Notes: a model not told the origin generated them from the letters alone. Counted from the stretch's first letter, positions 39,149-47,841 are shown. The stretch: DNA of 52,981 nucleotides from JAJPHF01 sp035293805 (GCA_035293805.1 DATGMD010000064.1:1-52981); one strand, 5' to 3'. Made by a program: numbers and translations.

Positions 39149-39598
39149 TCAGTGGATGTAGATGTCGTAGGCGACCTGGCGGTCGCTCGGGTCGTTGGGC
39201 TCCCAGGGCCGGCTGTAGCGCAGCACGATGGTCGTGAAGCCCGTGCAGAGCGGCTCGAACGTCCAGATCGCCGTGCCGCCCGCGCCCGGCCGGGCGGGGC
39301 CATTGCGCTGATAGGTGTGCTGCAACAGATCGACCACGTTCGCGTCGAGCGGGGTGGCCAGCTCCCACGAGTAGCCGGTGGTGGGGTTGGCGTCGAGCGT
39401 GATCGAGAACGGTACCCCGACCGTGGCGGCGATGGCCGTCGGGGGCGCGTCGGCGGGCAGCTCGGGAGCGTCGCCGCAGAAGCTGCCCGCGTGGGCCTGG
39501 TCGCCGGGGGCCGCCTGGCCGAGCGGGGCGCCGAGCGCGAGCACGCCGACGGCGAGCGCGGCCGCCAGGCCGCCGCGCCAGAACCGGGCCAGTCGCAT
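39149..39598 (-). CDS. Secreted chagasin-type cysteine protease inhibitor (I42 family)
   Basis: A 149-residue exported protein with a signal peptide (RFWRGGLAAALAVGVLALG, cleavage around Q-A-A). The mature domain has the three loops of chagasin-family inhibitors: NPTTGYSWEL, GAGGTAIWTFEP and YSRPWEPND, which together plug the active site of papain-like proteases. Two cysteines (FCGD and PLCTG) may pair. AAGGAGAG precedes the ATG at 39598 by five bases; the longer frame upstream is rejected. It likely protects the cell surface from environmental or self proteases. It is divergent from the P450 gene. Confidence 0.88.
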   Translation of the reverse strand: MRLARFWRGGLAAALAVGVLALGAPLGQAAPGDQAHAGSFCGDAPELPADAPPTAIAATVGVPFSITLDANPTTGYSWELATPLDANVVDLLQHTYQRNGPARPGAGGTAIWTFEPLCTGFTTIVLRYSRPWEPNDPSDRQVAYDIYIH

Positions 39599-39841
39599 CA
39601 GGTCTCTCCTTCGCGCGCTGGGCGTATCTTGGCCCATCGGCGCGGGCTGTGGCAAGGTAACGGACGAGCGCGCGACGCGCAGGGCTGGTGCCGCGGGCGA
39701 GGCGCGGGCGGGCGGGATGCCGCGGCACGGTGGATGGCCGGCGCAGGCTGTGGCCGCGCCCGGCGGCACGGGCTCTGCGGCAGCCAACCCTTCGTGTGGA
39801 GTTCGATATCGTCACAGTGGGGCAGCAGGCAGGTGGATGAG

Positions 39842-41050
39842 ATGAACGTAGTGCCTCCGGCCGAGTACCGGCGCGATCCCTATCCGTTCTACGCAATGAT
39901 GCGGCGCGACCATCCCGTGGCCTACGACGAGCGCACGGGCTTCTGGGCGGTCTATCGCTACGACGACGTGCGGCACGTCATTACCGACCACGACACGTTC
40001 TCCTCGGATCGCACGCGCCTGCTGACCGGGGCCGACCCACAGATGATCGAGCAGATACGGGTGGGCAGCAGCCTGGTGGGGACCGATCCGCCGCGGCACC
40101 GGCTGTTGCGCGACCTCGTCTCGCGCGCCTTCACGCCGCGCGCCATCGCCCAGCTTGAGCCGCACATCGCCGAGCTGACCGAGGCGATGCTCGACGCGGT
40201 GATCCCCGCCGGTCACATGGACCTGATCGCCGATCTCGCCTATCCCCTCCCAGTGACGGTCATCGCCGAGATGCTCGGCGTGCCCGCCAGCGACCGCCCG
40301 ACGTTCAAGGCCTGGGCGGACGCCCTGGTGAGCGGCACCAACGAGATACCCACGGACGCCAACTCGCCGCTCGTGAGGGAGCGGATGCAGCTGCTCCAAG
40401 AGATGAACAACTACTTCCGCGACGTGGTGGACCAGCGGCGCGCCACCCCGAAGGACGACCTCGTCAGCCGGCTGGTGGCCGCCGAGGTGGAGGGGCAGCG
40501 GCTGAGCGAGGGGGAGGTGCTGGCGTTCTGCACGGTGCTGCTCGTCGCGGGACACATCACCACGACGAACCTGCTCGGCAACGCCGTGCTGGCCCTGCTC
40601 GACCATCCGGACCAGCTCGCGCGCCTGCAGGCCGATCTAACGCTGGTGCCCTCGGCCGTCGAGGAGGCGCTGCGCTACGACGGCCCCGTCCAGGCGATCG
40701 CGCGCTTCGTGGCGCGCGACACGGAGATCGGCGGCCAGCATCTCAAGGCCGGCCAGCGCATCCTGGCCTGGACGGCGGCCGCCAACCGCGATGCGGCCGT
40801 GTTCGCGGCGCCCGACCGCTTCGACGTGACGCGTACCCCCAACCCGCACCTGGCGTTCGGCGCTGGCATCCACTTCTGCTTGGGGGCACCATTAGCACGG
40901 CTGGAGTCGCGGGTCGCGCTGACCATCCTGCTCCGTCGCTTACAGGCGATCGAGCTTGCGGAACGCGCGGCGCCCGAGCTGACCGACAATACGTTTCTTC
41001 GCGGCGTGACGCGCCTGCCGCTCCGCTTCCAGGCACGCGCCGCCGCGTGA
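39842..41050 (+). CDS. Cytochrome P450
   Basis: A soluble bacterial P450 of about 402 residues. The I-helix oxygen motif is VAGHITTTNLL, the K-helix ExxR is EEALRYDG, and the heme loop FGAGIHFCLGAPLARLE contains the thiolate cysteine. LRDLVSRAFTPRAI is the usual N-terminal SRAFTPR block. It monooxygenates an unknown hydrophobic substrate using partner ferredoxin and reductase, which are not nearby; the ferredoxin domain at 28124 is fused and unlikely to serve. The ATG at 39842 has a weak ribosome site (GGTGGATGAG); an in-frame start slightly upstream is possible. Confidence 0.93.
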   Translation: MNVVPPAEYRRDPYPFYAMMRRDHPVAYDERTGFWAVYRYDDVRHVITDHDTFSSDRTRLLTGADPQMIEQIRVGSSLVGTDPPRHRLLRDLVSRAFTPRAIAQLEPHIAELTEAMLDAVIPAGHMDLIADLAYPLPVTVIAEMLGVPASDRPTFKAWADALVSGTNEIPTDANSPLVRERMQLLQEMNNYFRDVVDQRRATPKDDLVSRLVAAEVEGQRLSEGEVLAFCTVLLVAGHITTTNLLGNAVLALLDHPDQLARLQADLTLVPSAVEEALRYDGPVQAIARFVARDTEIGGQHLKAGQRILAWTAAANRDAAVFAAPDRFDVTRTPNPHLAFGAGIHFCLGAPLARLESRVALTILLRRLQAIELAERAAPELTDNTFLRGVTRLPLRFQARAAA

Positions 41051-41167
41051 CGCGGCCCCGTCCGGCTATCGGACCGGCAGCGAAGAGTTGCTCTCGAAGT
41101 GATGATCGCCTACGGCGTGAAGTACCGCGGATTCGGTATTACTGGATTCGCGGGCCGGGCGCGGCGC

Positions 41168-42331
41168 TCAGCTCTCCGGGACGCGGCCGACCTCGTCGAG
41201 CACCTCGTTCACCAGATCGGTGCCCCAGAGGTTGGCGAATGCGGCGTCGGAGATCGGTTGGGGGATGAGGCCCTGGTCGCGGAAGAAACCGTAGCAGTAC
41301 ATCATCGAGTCGCGGTTGGGCAGCCCGTTCGGGTTGAAGTTGGGCGGCACCATCGCGCGGACCGTGTCGGGATCGATGCCGGTGCCACGGGCGATGACGT
41401 CTACCACCTGGGCCTTGGCCGCATCGCCGGCCTGGCCGCTCATCGCCGCCAGGTACTCGCGCAACGCCTTGAGGTAGGCGCGCACGAAGCCCTTGGCGGC
41501 GGCGCGGTTGCTGTAGAGGCTGTCGGCGAAGCCGAGCGTGGCGATGGTGAAGTTGGGATACATGTCGCCGAGGCCCATGAAGCTCACGGCGGTGCCCTGC
41601 TGGATGGCGCGCGTCTTGAACGGCTCGGTGATCAGCGCGGCGTCGATCGCGCCGTTGGCGAAGGCGGCAACCATCTCGGGGAAGGGGACGGGCTGAATGT
41701 CTAGGTCGTCGAGCGTTAGGCCAACGCTGGCCAGCCCCGCGGAGAGGGCGCAGCCGCTGGTGGTTGCCTTGCCCGGCGGGGTGATGGCGACGGCCATGCC
41801 GCGTAGGTCTTCGAGCTGGTGCCCGCGGCCCGCGTCCCATACGGCCTTGCGGATGGCGACCGCTTGCTCGCTCTCGCCGGGCCGGTAGGTGCCCAGGTCG
41901 AGCATCACGCGGGCGTTGACGCCCCGCGCCACGGCGTTCCACATGGCGGGGTTGGCGGGCATGGGCGCGGCCTCGAGCTGGCCCGTGGCGAGCGCGGGGA
42001 TCATCTCCGAGGCCGAGGTGAAGGAGACGTTCTCAATCTCGATGCCTTCCTGACGGAAATAGCCACGCTCCTCGGCGATCCAGGTGACGCCCTCGACGGC
42101 TAGCTTCTGGCCGGATAGGCGCACGTGGACAGGCGCCGGGGCGGCGGTAGAGGCCGCCGCCTGGGCGGCGGGCGGCGGGGACGCGGCGACAGCCTGAGCA
42201 GCGCCGGCGGTCGGCGCGGTCGTCGCGCTGGCGGGCTGGGTCGCGGGCGGCGCGGACGCGGGGGCGCAGGCCCCGAGGAGCAGGACGAGGGCGCCCAGCG
42301 CCCCGACGGCACGCGCGCGGACGAGCGGCAT
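41168..42331 (-). CDS. ABC transporter substrate-binding lipoprotein, NMT1/SsuA-like
   Basis: A 387-residue receptor with lipobox LLLGAC (Cys near residue 22) and a long Ala/Pro/Thr linker to about residue 68. The binding domain includes VTWIAEERGYFRQEGIEIEN, ALATGQLEAAPMPA, LEDLRGMAVAITPPG and FANGAIDAALITEP, the same family as the receptor at 747-1844. GGAGG precedes the ATG. The ligand is unknown; NMT1-like receptors bind sulfonates, pyrimidine precursors or aromatics. It is divergent from the short ORF and amidohydrolase at 42482-43581. No permease or ATPase is near. Confidence 0.87.
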   Translation of the reverse strand: MPLVRARAVGALGALVLLLGACAPASAPPATQPASATTAPTAGAAQAVAASPPPAAQAAASTAAPAPVHVRLSGQKLAVEGVTWIAEERGYFRQEGIEIENVSFTSASEMIPALATGQLEAAPMPANPAMWNAVARGVNARVMLDLGTYRPGESEQAVAIRKAVWDAGRGHQLEDLRGMAVAITPPGKATTSGCALSAGLASVGLTLDDLDIQPVPFPEMVAAFANGAIDAALITEPFKTRAIQQGTAVSFMGLGDMYPNFTIATLGFADSLYSNRAAAKGFVRAYLKALREYLAAMSGQAGDAAKAQVVDVIARGTGIDPDTVRAMVPPNFNPNGLPNRDSMMYCYGFFRDQGLIPQPISDAAFANLWGTDLVNEVLDEVGRVPES

Positions 42332-42366
42332 CGCATCCTCCTGTCGCCTGGCGAGATGGTGACGCC

Positions 42367-42396
42367 ATCATACGCCGGGGCGGCCTCCTCCCCCAA
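42367..42396 (-). promoter_or_regulatory. Promoter of the NMT1-like receptor gene
   Basis: Minus strand: TTGGGG (42391-42396), an 18-base spacer and TATGAT (42367-42372), about 36 bases before the ATG at 42331. The -35 is weak, the -10 good. Confidence 0.5.
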
Positions 42397-42406
42397 GTGG
42401 GTCGGA

Positions 42407-42435
42407 TTGACTCGTGGCGGCCGGCGCGGTATCGT
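42407..42435 (+). promoter_or_regulatory. Promoter of the short ORF and amidohydrolase
   Basis: TTGACT (42407-42412), a 17-base spacer and TATCGT (42430-42435), about 45 bases before the ATG at 42482. Confidence 0.7.
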
Positions 42436-42481
42436 GGGCTACGCCGCGGTGTGCTGAAGGCGCCGCGTGTGGGGAGACGCC

Positions 42482-42667
42482 ATGGCAGCGCAGCCACCGC
42501 TCGTGCTTGCGGTCGCCGACCACGACCTGAACCACCCGCTCATCGACGGCTCCGTGCGCTCGGACGACCTGACGCTGAGCTTCGCCCACGAGCAGGGCCT
42601 CATCCCGCGCCCCTTCACAATCGAGGAGCTATTCATCCCGGAGACGCTCGCGGCGCCCGGCGCCTGA
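42482..42667 (+). CDS. Short 61-residue ORF, possible N-terminal remnant of a solute-binding-like protein
   Basis: A 61-residue product whose first 30 residues (PLVLAVADHDLNHPLIDGSV) recall the start of 4,5-dihydroxyphthalate decarboxylase/substrate-binding-like proteins, which normally run past 300 residues. The rest (FTIEELFIPETLAAPGA) does not continue that fold. It has a promoter, a good ribosome site (GGGGAG) and lies 35 bases before the amidohydrolase gene. It is either a truncated gene kept as a leader cistron or a genuine small protein. The resemblance is weak. Confidence 0.5.
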   Translation: MAAQPPLVLAVADHDLNHPLIDGSVRSDDLTLSFAHEQGLIPRPFTIEELFIPETLAAPGA

Positions 42668-42702
42668 CGCCCGCCGCATCGCGCCAAGGAGGCCGCGCCA
42701 CC

Positions 42703-43581
42703 GTGATCGTCGACGCTCACGCGCACGTCATCGCGCCGGACCAGGCACGCTACCCGTTTAGCGCGGTGGACGGCCAGCTGTCGGACACGATCGCCCGCCG
42801 GCTAGACACCGAGGGCCTGCTGACGGCGATGGACGCGGCGGGCGTGGACCGCGCGCTGCTGGTGCAGTTCGCGCACGTCCACGGCTGGGACAACAGTTAT
42901 GTGGTGGACAGCGCACGGCGGCATCCGGGGCGCGTGGCCGCCGTCTGCGGCATCGACACGCTCGCGTCCGACGCGGCCGAGCGGCTGGCCTACTGGGTCG
43001 CGGAGCGCGGCGCGGCGGGCGTGCGGCTAGTGGCCGCCAACCGCCAGGGCGGCATGGACTGGCTGCAGACGCCTGCGGTCTGGGCGCAGGCGGCGCGGCT
43101 CAGGGTGCCGGTGTGCGTGTTCTGGTCGTTCGGCCAGTACGCTGCCGGCCTGCCGGCGCTGCGAGCGATGCTGGAGCGCTTTCCCGGGGTGCCCGTCGTG
43201 CTCGACCACGCAGGCAACCCACCGTGGGAGGAAGGGCCGCCGTTGTACGGCCTCGGGCCGCTGCTCGCTCTTGCTCCGTTCAATCTTCACCTGAAGCTGT
43301 CCACGATCAACTTGCAGCGGCTGGCGGCGGCAGACGCGCCAGCGGAACGCGTCATGCACCTACTGGTAGAGCGGTTCGGGGCGGCGCGGCTGCTGTGGGG
43401 CTCCGACCTGCCGCACACGCCCGGGCCGCTCGGCGCGATGCTGGCGGCCATGCGCCAGGCTATCGCGGCGCTCCCCGCCGCCGACCAGGGCGCGATCCTC
43501 GGCGGCACGGCGCTGCGACTCTACCCACGCCTGACGGTTGCCGCGGCGGATGGCGGGGCAGCCGAGCCAACTACCTCTTAA
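42703..43581 (+). CDS. Amidohydrolase family protein (Amidohydro_2)
   Basis: A 292-residue TIM-barrel hydrolase. VDAHAHVI at the N-terminus provides the His-x-His metal pair, VVLDHAGNPPW a later histidine, and WGSDLPHTPG the catalytic aspartate. This set matches lactonase/decarboxylase-type members, for example 2-pyrone-4,6-dicarboxylate or 4-sulfomuconolactone hydrolases. The GTG at 42703 has AAGGAGG ten bases upstream. It follows the short ORF and is divergent from an ABC receptor, so it may act on that receptor's ligand. The substrate is not determinable. Confidence 0.87.
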   Translation: MIVDAHAHVIAPDQARYPFSAVDGQLSDTIARRLDTEGLLTAMDAAGVDRALLVQFAHVHGWDNSYVVDSARRHPGRVAAVCGIDTLASDAAERLAYWVAERGAAGVRLVAANRQGGMDWLQTPAVWAQAARLRVPVCVFWSFGQYAAGLPALRAMLERFPGVPVVLDHAGNPPWEEGPPLYGLGPLLALAPFNLHLKLSTINLQRLAAADAPAERVMHLLVERFGAARLLWGSDLPHTPGPLGAMLAAMRQAIAALPAADQGAILGGTALRLYPRLTVAAADGGAAEPTTS

Positions 43582-43640
43582 CTGGACGGCGAGCGGACGG
43601 GGTGCCGCCCTCTTGTACGATGTTCGGAAGGGGGTGTTCC

Positions 43641-43970
43641 ATGGCCGAGGACGAAGCGGCGCTCGAGCCTGGCGCGGCTGCCGCAGGGAGCCGCGCTCGC
43701 CTGGAGGGCGCCCAGCTCACCGCCCGCGGCATCGCGCACTGCATCAACAACGACCTGACGGGCGCGCTCGGCAATCTCAGCATGGTGCTCATCGCCCACC
43801 CCGACCTGCCCCCCGACGCACGCCAGCGGCTAGAGCTGAGCGCGGCCTACTTGCAGCGGGCGAGCGCCCACCTGGAGCAGTTCCAGCACCTCCGGCGCGT
43901 CGCAACCCGCGACATCCCGGGCGGCCCGATCCTCGACCTCGAGGCCTCCCTCGAATCCGACGAGGGATAA
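43641..43970 (+). CDS. Stand-alone histidine-kinase dimerisation-like protein
   Basis: A 109-residue protein. GIAHCINNDLTGALGNLSMVL matches the H-box of the HisKA class that reads HxINN-LT, with the candidate phosphohistidine. It is followed by a second amphipathic helix (RLELSAAYLQRASAHLEQFQ), together making a two-helix dimerisation hairpin. No ATPase domain follows. An acidic tail ends the protein. It could be a phosphotransfer protein, a decoy that dimerises with kinases, or a truncated kinase. The ATG at 43641 follows GGAAGGGGG. It is convergent with the pseudogene at 43989. Confidence 0.65.
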   Translation: MAEDEAALEPGAAAAGSRARLEGAQLTARGIAHCINNDLTGALGNLSMVLIAHPDLPPDARQRLELSAAYLQRASAHLEQFQHLRRVATRDIPGGPILDLEASLESDEG

Positions 43971-43988
43971 CGCCCCTCGCCCCCGTCG

Positions 43989-44949
43989 CTACCCCGTCCA
44001 CGATCTCCAATACTGCCGTGGACCGCGGCGCGTGCGGGGTGAGGCGGGAGGCGGCCGCGAACGAACGGGCATCTCACTGCGCACTGACGGGCGGCGCGTC
44101 CTCAGGGGCCAGGCGGGCGGCGATCGCCGCAGCGTGTGGCAGTTGGGGCAGCCCGCCAGGGGGGCGCCGAACCCGAGGAGGCGGGGGGCCACCTGGGCCT
44201 GGTGGGACTCGGACGACAGCAGCGTGCCCTCGCCCACGGCGATCGCCGTCGCGGTCATATCGTAGATGTTGGTTGTCTGGATTGCGCCCGCGGCGAGCGT
44301 CCAGGAGGGGTTCCAGTACGTCGACTCTTCATAGAAGCGAGTACCGGGCGCGATGCCGAGCGCTTCGCGGCGCTCCGAGCTGAACGCGTGCAGCACCGGC
44401 GCGGGGATCGTGGGCGTAGACCAGCTCGCGGTATCGTTCAAGCCCAGGGGCTCGAGGACGTACTCTTGCAGCAGCGTCGCCAGCGGCTGGCCCGTGATCT
44501 TCTCCAGCGCCTGACCCAGGATGACGTAGTTCGTGTGCGAGTAGTCCCAGTTGGCGCCGGGTGCGAACACCCGTGGCGTGGAGAGACCGATCTGGATCAG
44601 CTCCTGGGGGGTCCACTGGCGAAACGGGTCCGCGTACAAGGCATTCAGCTCGGAAGTGCATATCCGTGGTGGCCGGCACACCAGTCATCGAATCGCCGAG
44701 GGCCTCGGTCACGAGTTCTTGCCCGTCGATCGTCACCCGCACGATGACCGACTTCAGGTCGTTCTTCGTCATGGCATCCCGCGCCAGCGTGACGATGTCC
44801 GCGGCCTGAGCATCGGCGGCGCTCGGCGGCGGCGCCTGACGTAACGTGCGGGCGTAACCTGGGGCGCCGGCCGTGGCGACGGCGATCGCCACGAGGACGA
44901 CGGCGAGCCAGCGACGCGAGTAGATCATGCTGCGGGCGAGCCTGCCCAT
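43989..44949 (-). pseudogene. Broken serine hydrolase (beta-lactamase/D-Ala-D-Ala carboxypeptidase fold)
   Basis: An exported serine hydrolase gene in two frames. The 5' part (start ATG 44949 after a perfect AAGGAGGT) encodes a signal peptide and VTIDGQELVTEALGDSMTG up to DMHFR. At about 44650-44656 the frame changes, and homology resumes at ADPFRQWTPQELIQIGLS and NWDYSHTNYVILGQALEKIT. The 60 or so residues between, which include the catalytic Ser-x-x-Lys, are missing, so this is a deletion, not only a frameshift. The Tyr-x-Asn motif reads Tyr-Ser-His, and the 3' end loses the fold after PLAGCPNC. A dead gene, with ordinary base composition for the region. Confidence 0.8.
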
Positions 44950-45221
44950 CTCACCTCCTTCGCCGCGCACGAGGCTACCCCGTCGGCGGCTCGCGCCAGC
45001 GTGGTCCCGCCGGCGTACTCTGTCCGCGTGCCATCGAGTCGAAGGGCGGGGCGGCGACTTCATCTCAGCGCCAAATCGCGGCCGACTATAGCAGATGGGC
45101 AGCCGAGCGGCGGTCGGCGCGGGGAGCCGACGGGTACGCGGGCGAGCAGCCGCGAGCAACGGGCGGCGAGTGCTGGCCGTGGCGGTCCTCCGCGTCCAGG
45201 GCTCGACGGCCTGGGCGGTAG
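44950..45221. other. Intergenic region
   Basis: The 272 bases upstream of the pseudogene must once have held its promoter. I see no gene, repeat or clear promoter. Confidence 0.4.
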
Positions 45222-45752
45222 CTAACGGCGCGGCCAGCGCAGCCGCCAGGCGGGGCGCGGGGCGGCGGGGACCGCAGGCTCGGCACGGTCGGCGGCGTGG
45301 CGCAGGCGGAGCCATTCCAGTCGCTCGTGGATCGCCGCGGCGGTGAGGACGACCTGTTCGCCCACGCGCACCGTGAGCTGACAGGCGCGCGGTGCGTCGG
45401 ATGGCGCTACGGCCGCCTCGATCTCGGCCTGGCGCACGCTCTGGGCATCGAGCAGCAATCCCGTCGCGCGCAGCAGCACCGACCAGCGCGTGAGCGTCCA
45501 CGGGTCGGCGGCCGGCCCGCCGGGCTGGCGCAGCCCGCGCTGCACCCGCACCTGCACGACCAGATCGTCCCAGCTATAGGATCGCACAGCGTAGGCGCCC
45601 GTGGTCTCCACGACGACGCCGGCCGCGCTGAGCTGCAAGCGTGCGCGCCGCACGCGGCTGGCCTCCAGGCCATAGCCGATCGTGCGCAAGGCGTCTTGCA
45701 GGGGGAGGGACGTGATCGGGCGGTCTAGCCTGACGGTGATCGCGTCGTCCAT
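45222..45752 (-). CDS. Hypothetical protein, 176 residues
   Basis: A soluble protein I do not recognise. It starts MDDAITVRLDRPITSLPLQD, then alternates strands and helices (ARLQLSAAGVVVETTGAY, WDDLVVQVRVQRGLR), has a helical middle (LTRWSVLLRATGLLLDAQSV) and a short Arg/Pro-rich tail. GGGAG lies six bases before the ATG at 45752. Codon use fits a real gene. It lies 60 bases from the left target repeat of the mobile element and is probably host sequence. Confidence 0.6.
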   Translation of the reverse strand: MDDAITVRLDRPITSLPLQDALRTIGYGLEASRVRRARLQLSAAGVVVETTGAYAVRSYSWDDLVVQVRVQRGLRQPGGPAADPWTLTRWSVLLRATGLLLDAQSVRQAEIEAAVAPSDAPRACQLTVRVGEQVVLTAAAIHERLEWLRLRHAADRAEPAVPAAPRPAWRLRWPRR

Positions 45753-45812
45753 CTTGGTCTCCCGCAAGCGCGCTCCGGGGCCGCCGCGCCGGGCGCGCGG
45801 GCCGGCTGGATA

Positions 45813-45820
45813 AGCTAGGC
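45813..45820. repeat. Left 8-bp target-site duplication (AGCTAGGC)
   Basis: AGCTAGGC directly abuts the left end GTAAGCGTTCAGG. The identical octamer abuts the right end at 50331-50338. IS66 elements create 8-bp duplications. Confidence 0.85.
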
Positions 45821-46070
45821 GTAAGCGTTCAGGCCCCCTGCTAGCCGCGGGTTGCACTCCGGGCCGGTCGCGCCGTATACCACGGGCTATGATGCTGACC
45901 GCGCTGCCCCTGCCGTCAGAGCCGCGTAGAGAACGGCAAGACCTCTCGTGGCACTCGCGCTCGGTGCTCGACGCGGCGAGTGAGCATGTTGCGGGGATCG
46001 GCCGGTAGCGCCGATGAGCACTTCCGGCGACGTAATGGTGCCACTGCGATTCCGGCAAGGAGAGCCCAAG

Positions 46071-47250
46071 ATGAAGGTAGGGGTTATTCTGGTACTAGGA
46101 CTTTGTGCCTGCCTTGGCTTCCTGCCCGGAACCAGTGCGAGAGAGCAAAGCGTCACCTGGGCTCGCACGGCTCCTATCGTTCCCCACACGCTACTGGACC
46201 CGCGTCTTCTGATCCAGACTAACCCGTCGTGGTTCGACTGCGAATGGGATTACCAGACCCCTGGCGCACGGACCTTCTCTGAGGACATGGCCGGCGTGGC
46301 GGTCGGCGACAAATGGGCTTTTATCGATCGGACCGATCGCATTATCATACCGCCACAATATGATATGGTCGGTGACTTTCATGACGGCGTTGCGCCTATT
46401 CTCATAGGCGATCACGCCCAGTACATTGACAAACAGGGCAACGTTATCGCAGACCCGCCGTTAGAGTGGTTGGTGTACGTGTTCTCGGAAGATCTTGGAG
46501 TTATAGGCCAAAACGGCAAGTTTGGTTATATCGATCCTAATGGTCGTGTTGCAATCGAGCCGCAATTTGATTGGGCCAGCCCATTTCATGACGACCTGGC
46601 CGCGGTCAGCTTCGGCAATCATGCAGGTTATATTGACTACACGGGGTCATTCGTAATCAATCCTCGATATTTCGCGGCGCGAGATTTTTCTGATGGCCTG
46701 GCCATCGTGATACCAGATAGGAATCAAGGTAGTGGTACGCAATACGTCGACAAAACTGGTGCTGTTACGATTGACATCTCATATAGTGGACTGGAATTTC
46801 ACGGCGGCAGGACCGCCGTATCGGATAACAATGATAATTGGGGGTACATAGATCAACAGGGGCGTCTAGTTATTGGGTTGCAGTTTTCGGGGACAACTAC
46901 AGGTGCTGCATTCTCCAGCCTTCCAGCTACCGACTTCTCAGATGGGTAGCAGCAGTCCGGTTCGACGGTGGAATGTTTGGGTATATCGATGAGAATGGCG
47001 AGGTAATAATCCAACCACAGTTCGACGCAGCAGCCCGTTCTCGGAAAACATGGCGATGGTGACGTACTTCGGCAATTCCGGAGACAATCACGTGGGTTAC
47101 ATCGATAAAACCGGCAGGATGATAATTAACCCGCGGTTTCTGCTTGGCGGCAGATTTTCTCAGGGGCTGGCAGCGGTGTGTGACGGAGGACGGTGGGGCT
47201 ATATCGACAGCGCTGGACATATAGCGATTGCCCCACAATTTGGCCGATGA
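46071..47250 (+). pseudogene. Secreted WG-repeat protein, interrupted by two frameshifts
   Basis: Starts at ATG 46071 after AAGGAGAG with a signal peptide (VGVILVLGLCACLGFLPG, cleavage after T-S-A). It then carries repeated WG/KWG-type units such as GKFGYIDPNGRVAIEPQFDW, GYIDYTGSFVINPRY, WGYIDQQGRLVIGLQF, MFGYIDENGEVIIQPQFD, VGYIDKTGRMIINPRF and WGYIDSAGHIAIAPQF. The frame breaks near 46940-46946 and again near 47034, with homology continuing across both, so single-base indels are responsible. WG-repeat proteins are surface or secreted beta-propeller-like proteins. The region is visibly richer in A+T than its surroundings, which indicates foreign origin. The indels may be real decay or read errors. 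Confidence 0.8.
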
Positions 47251-47263
47251 TCGAGGGGACATT

Positions 47264-47337
47264 GTAAGGGTTCAGCCCCCTTGTAAGCAGCAGGTAAGCA
47301 CTCTGCTCCCTGGGGCACAGAGGGGCTGAACGCATAC
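47264..47337. repeat. 74-bp miniature inverted-repeat element
   Basis: GTAAGGGTTCAGCCCC (47264-47279) faces GGGGCTGAACGCATAC (47322-47337): 14 of 16 bases are complementary. Both ends resemble IS66 termini. It has no coding capacity and no clear target duplication, and lies between two passenger genes. Confidence 0.7.
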
Positions 47338-47367
47338 CCTGGCAAGGCACCACGTGGAGAGAAACCT

Positions 47368-47841
47368 ATGGCCACGACAGATGTCGCATTGTACTGCACC
47401 GCATGCGGCCAGCAGAACGACTTCTCCTGGTCGGCGGACTATCCGCTACCGGACCTCATTTGCCGACAATGTTCGCGGGGCATGTCGGACCCATGGCTTT
47501 ACTTGCTCAACCTCGTCGGCCAGTCCAGGCCGACCGGCTGGGTTTGCCCGTGTGGTATGTTCATGCTCGTTGGACACCGGTTCTGCTTCCGCTGTGGCTA
47601 CTCGGTCAAGGAACTATGGGCGGAGGAGAAGCGCCGAGGAGAGGAGGTGGGCCGCTACGTCCCTCCGGCGGACATTCCGTCGACCGTACCCCGCCCTGCC
47701 GCACCCGGTGCCGCGCTGAAACCGGAAGCGCGCGGATATAGCGACTCAGCCCCGACCCTGTGGCACTGCCGCTGCGGCTTGTCCAACACGCTTGAAACAG
47801 CCGTCTGCCCGGGCTGTGGACGGCGCCGGGAAATCGACTGA
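47368..47841 (+). CDS. Multi-zinc-finger protein carried in the mobile element
   Basis: A 157-residue protein with three cysteine modules: CTACG plus CRQC (first 35 residues), GWVCPCGMFMLVGHRFCFRCG (about 57-77) and LWHCRCGLSNTLETAVCPGCG (about 131-151). The last two share W-x-C-x-C-x10-C-x2-C, close to the RanBP2-type finger W-x-C-xn-C-x3-N-x6-C-x2-C; the third even keeps the asparagine. A Pro-rich linker separates them. GGAGAG precedes the ATG. It may bind RNA, ubiquitin-like proteins or other proteins; no function can be assigned. It is transcribed with the same polarity as the WG gene. Confidence 0.72.
   Translation: MATTDVALYCTACGQQNDFSWSADYPLPDLICRQCSRGMSDPWLYLLNLVGQSRPTGWVCPCGMFMLVGHRFCFRCGYSVKELWAEEKRRGEEVGRYVPPADIPSTVPRPAAPGAALKPEARGYSDSAPTLWHCRCGLSNTLETAVCPGCGRRREID

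Noticed and set aside
44139..44153. CPNCH, a c-type heme motif, in the broken hydrolase
   Set aside because: It falls in the serine hydrolase C-terminal region, where such cysteines occur without heme, and no cytochrome fold surrounds it.
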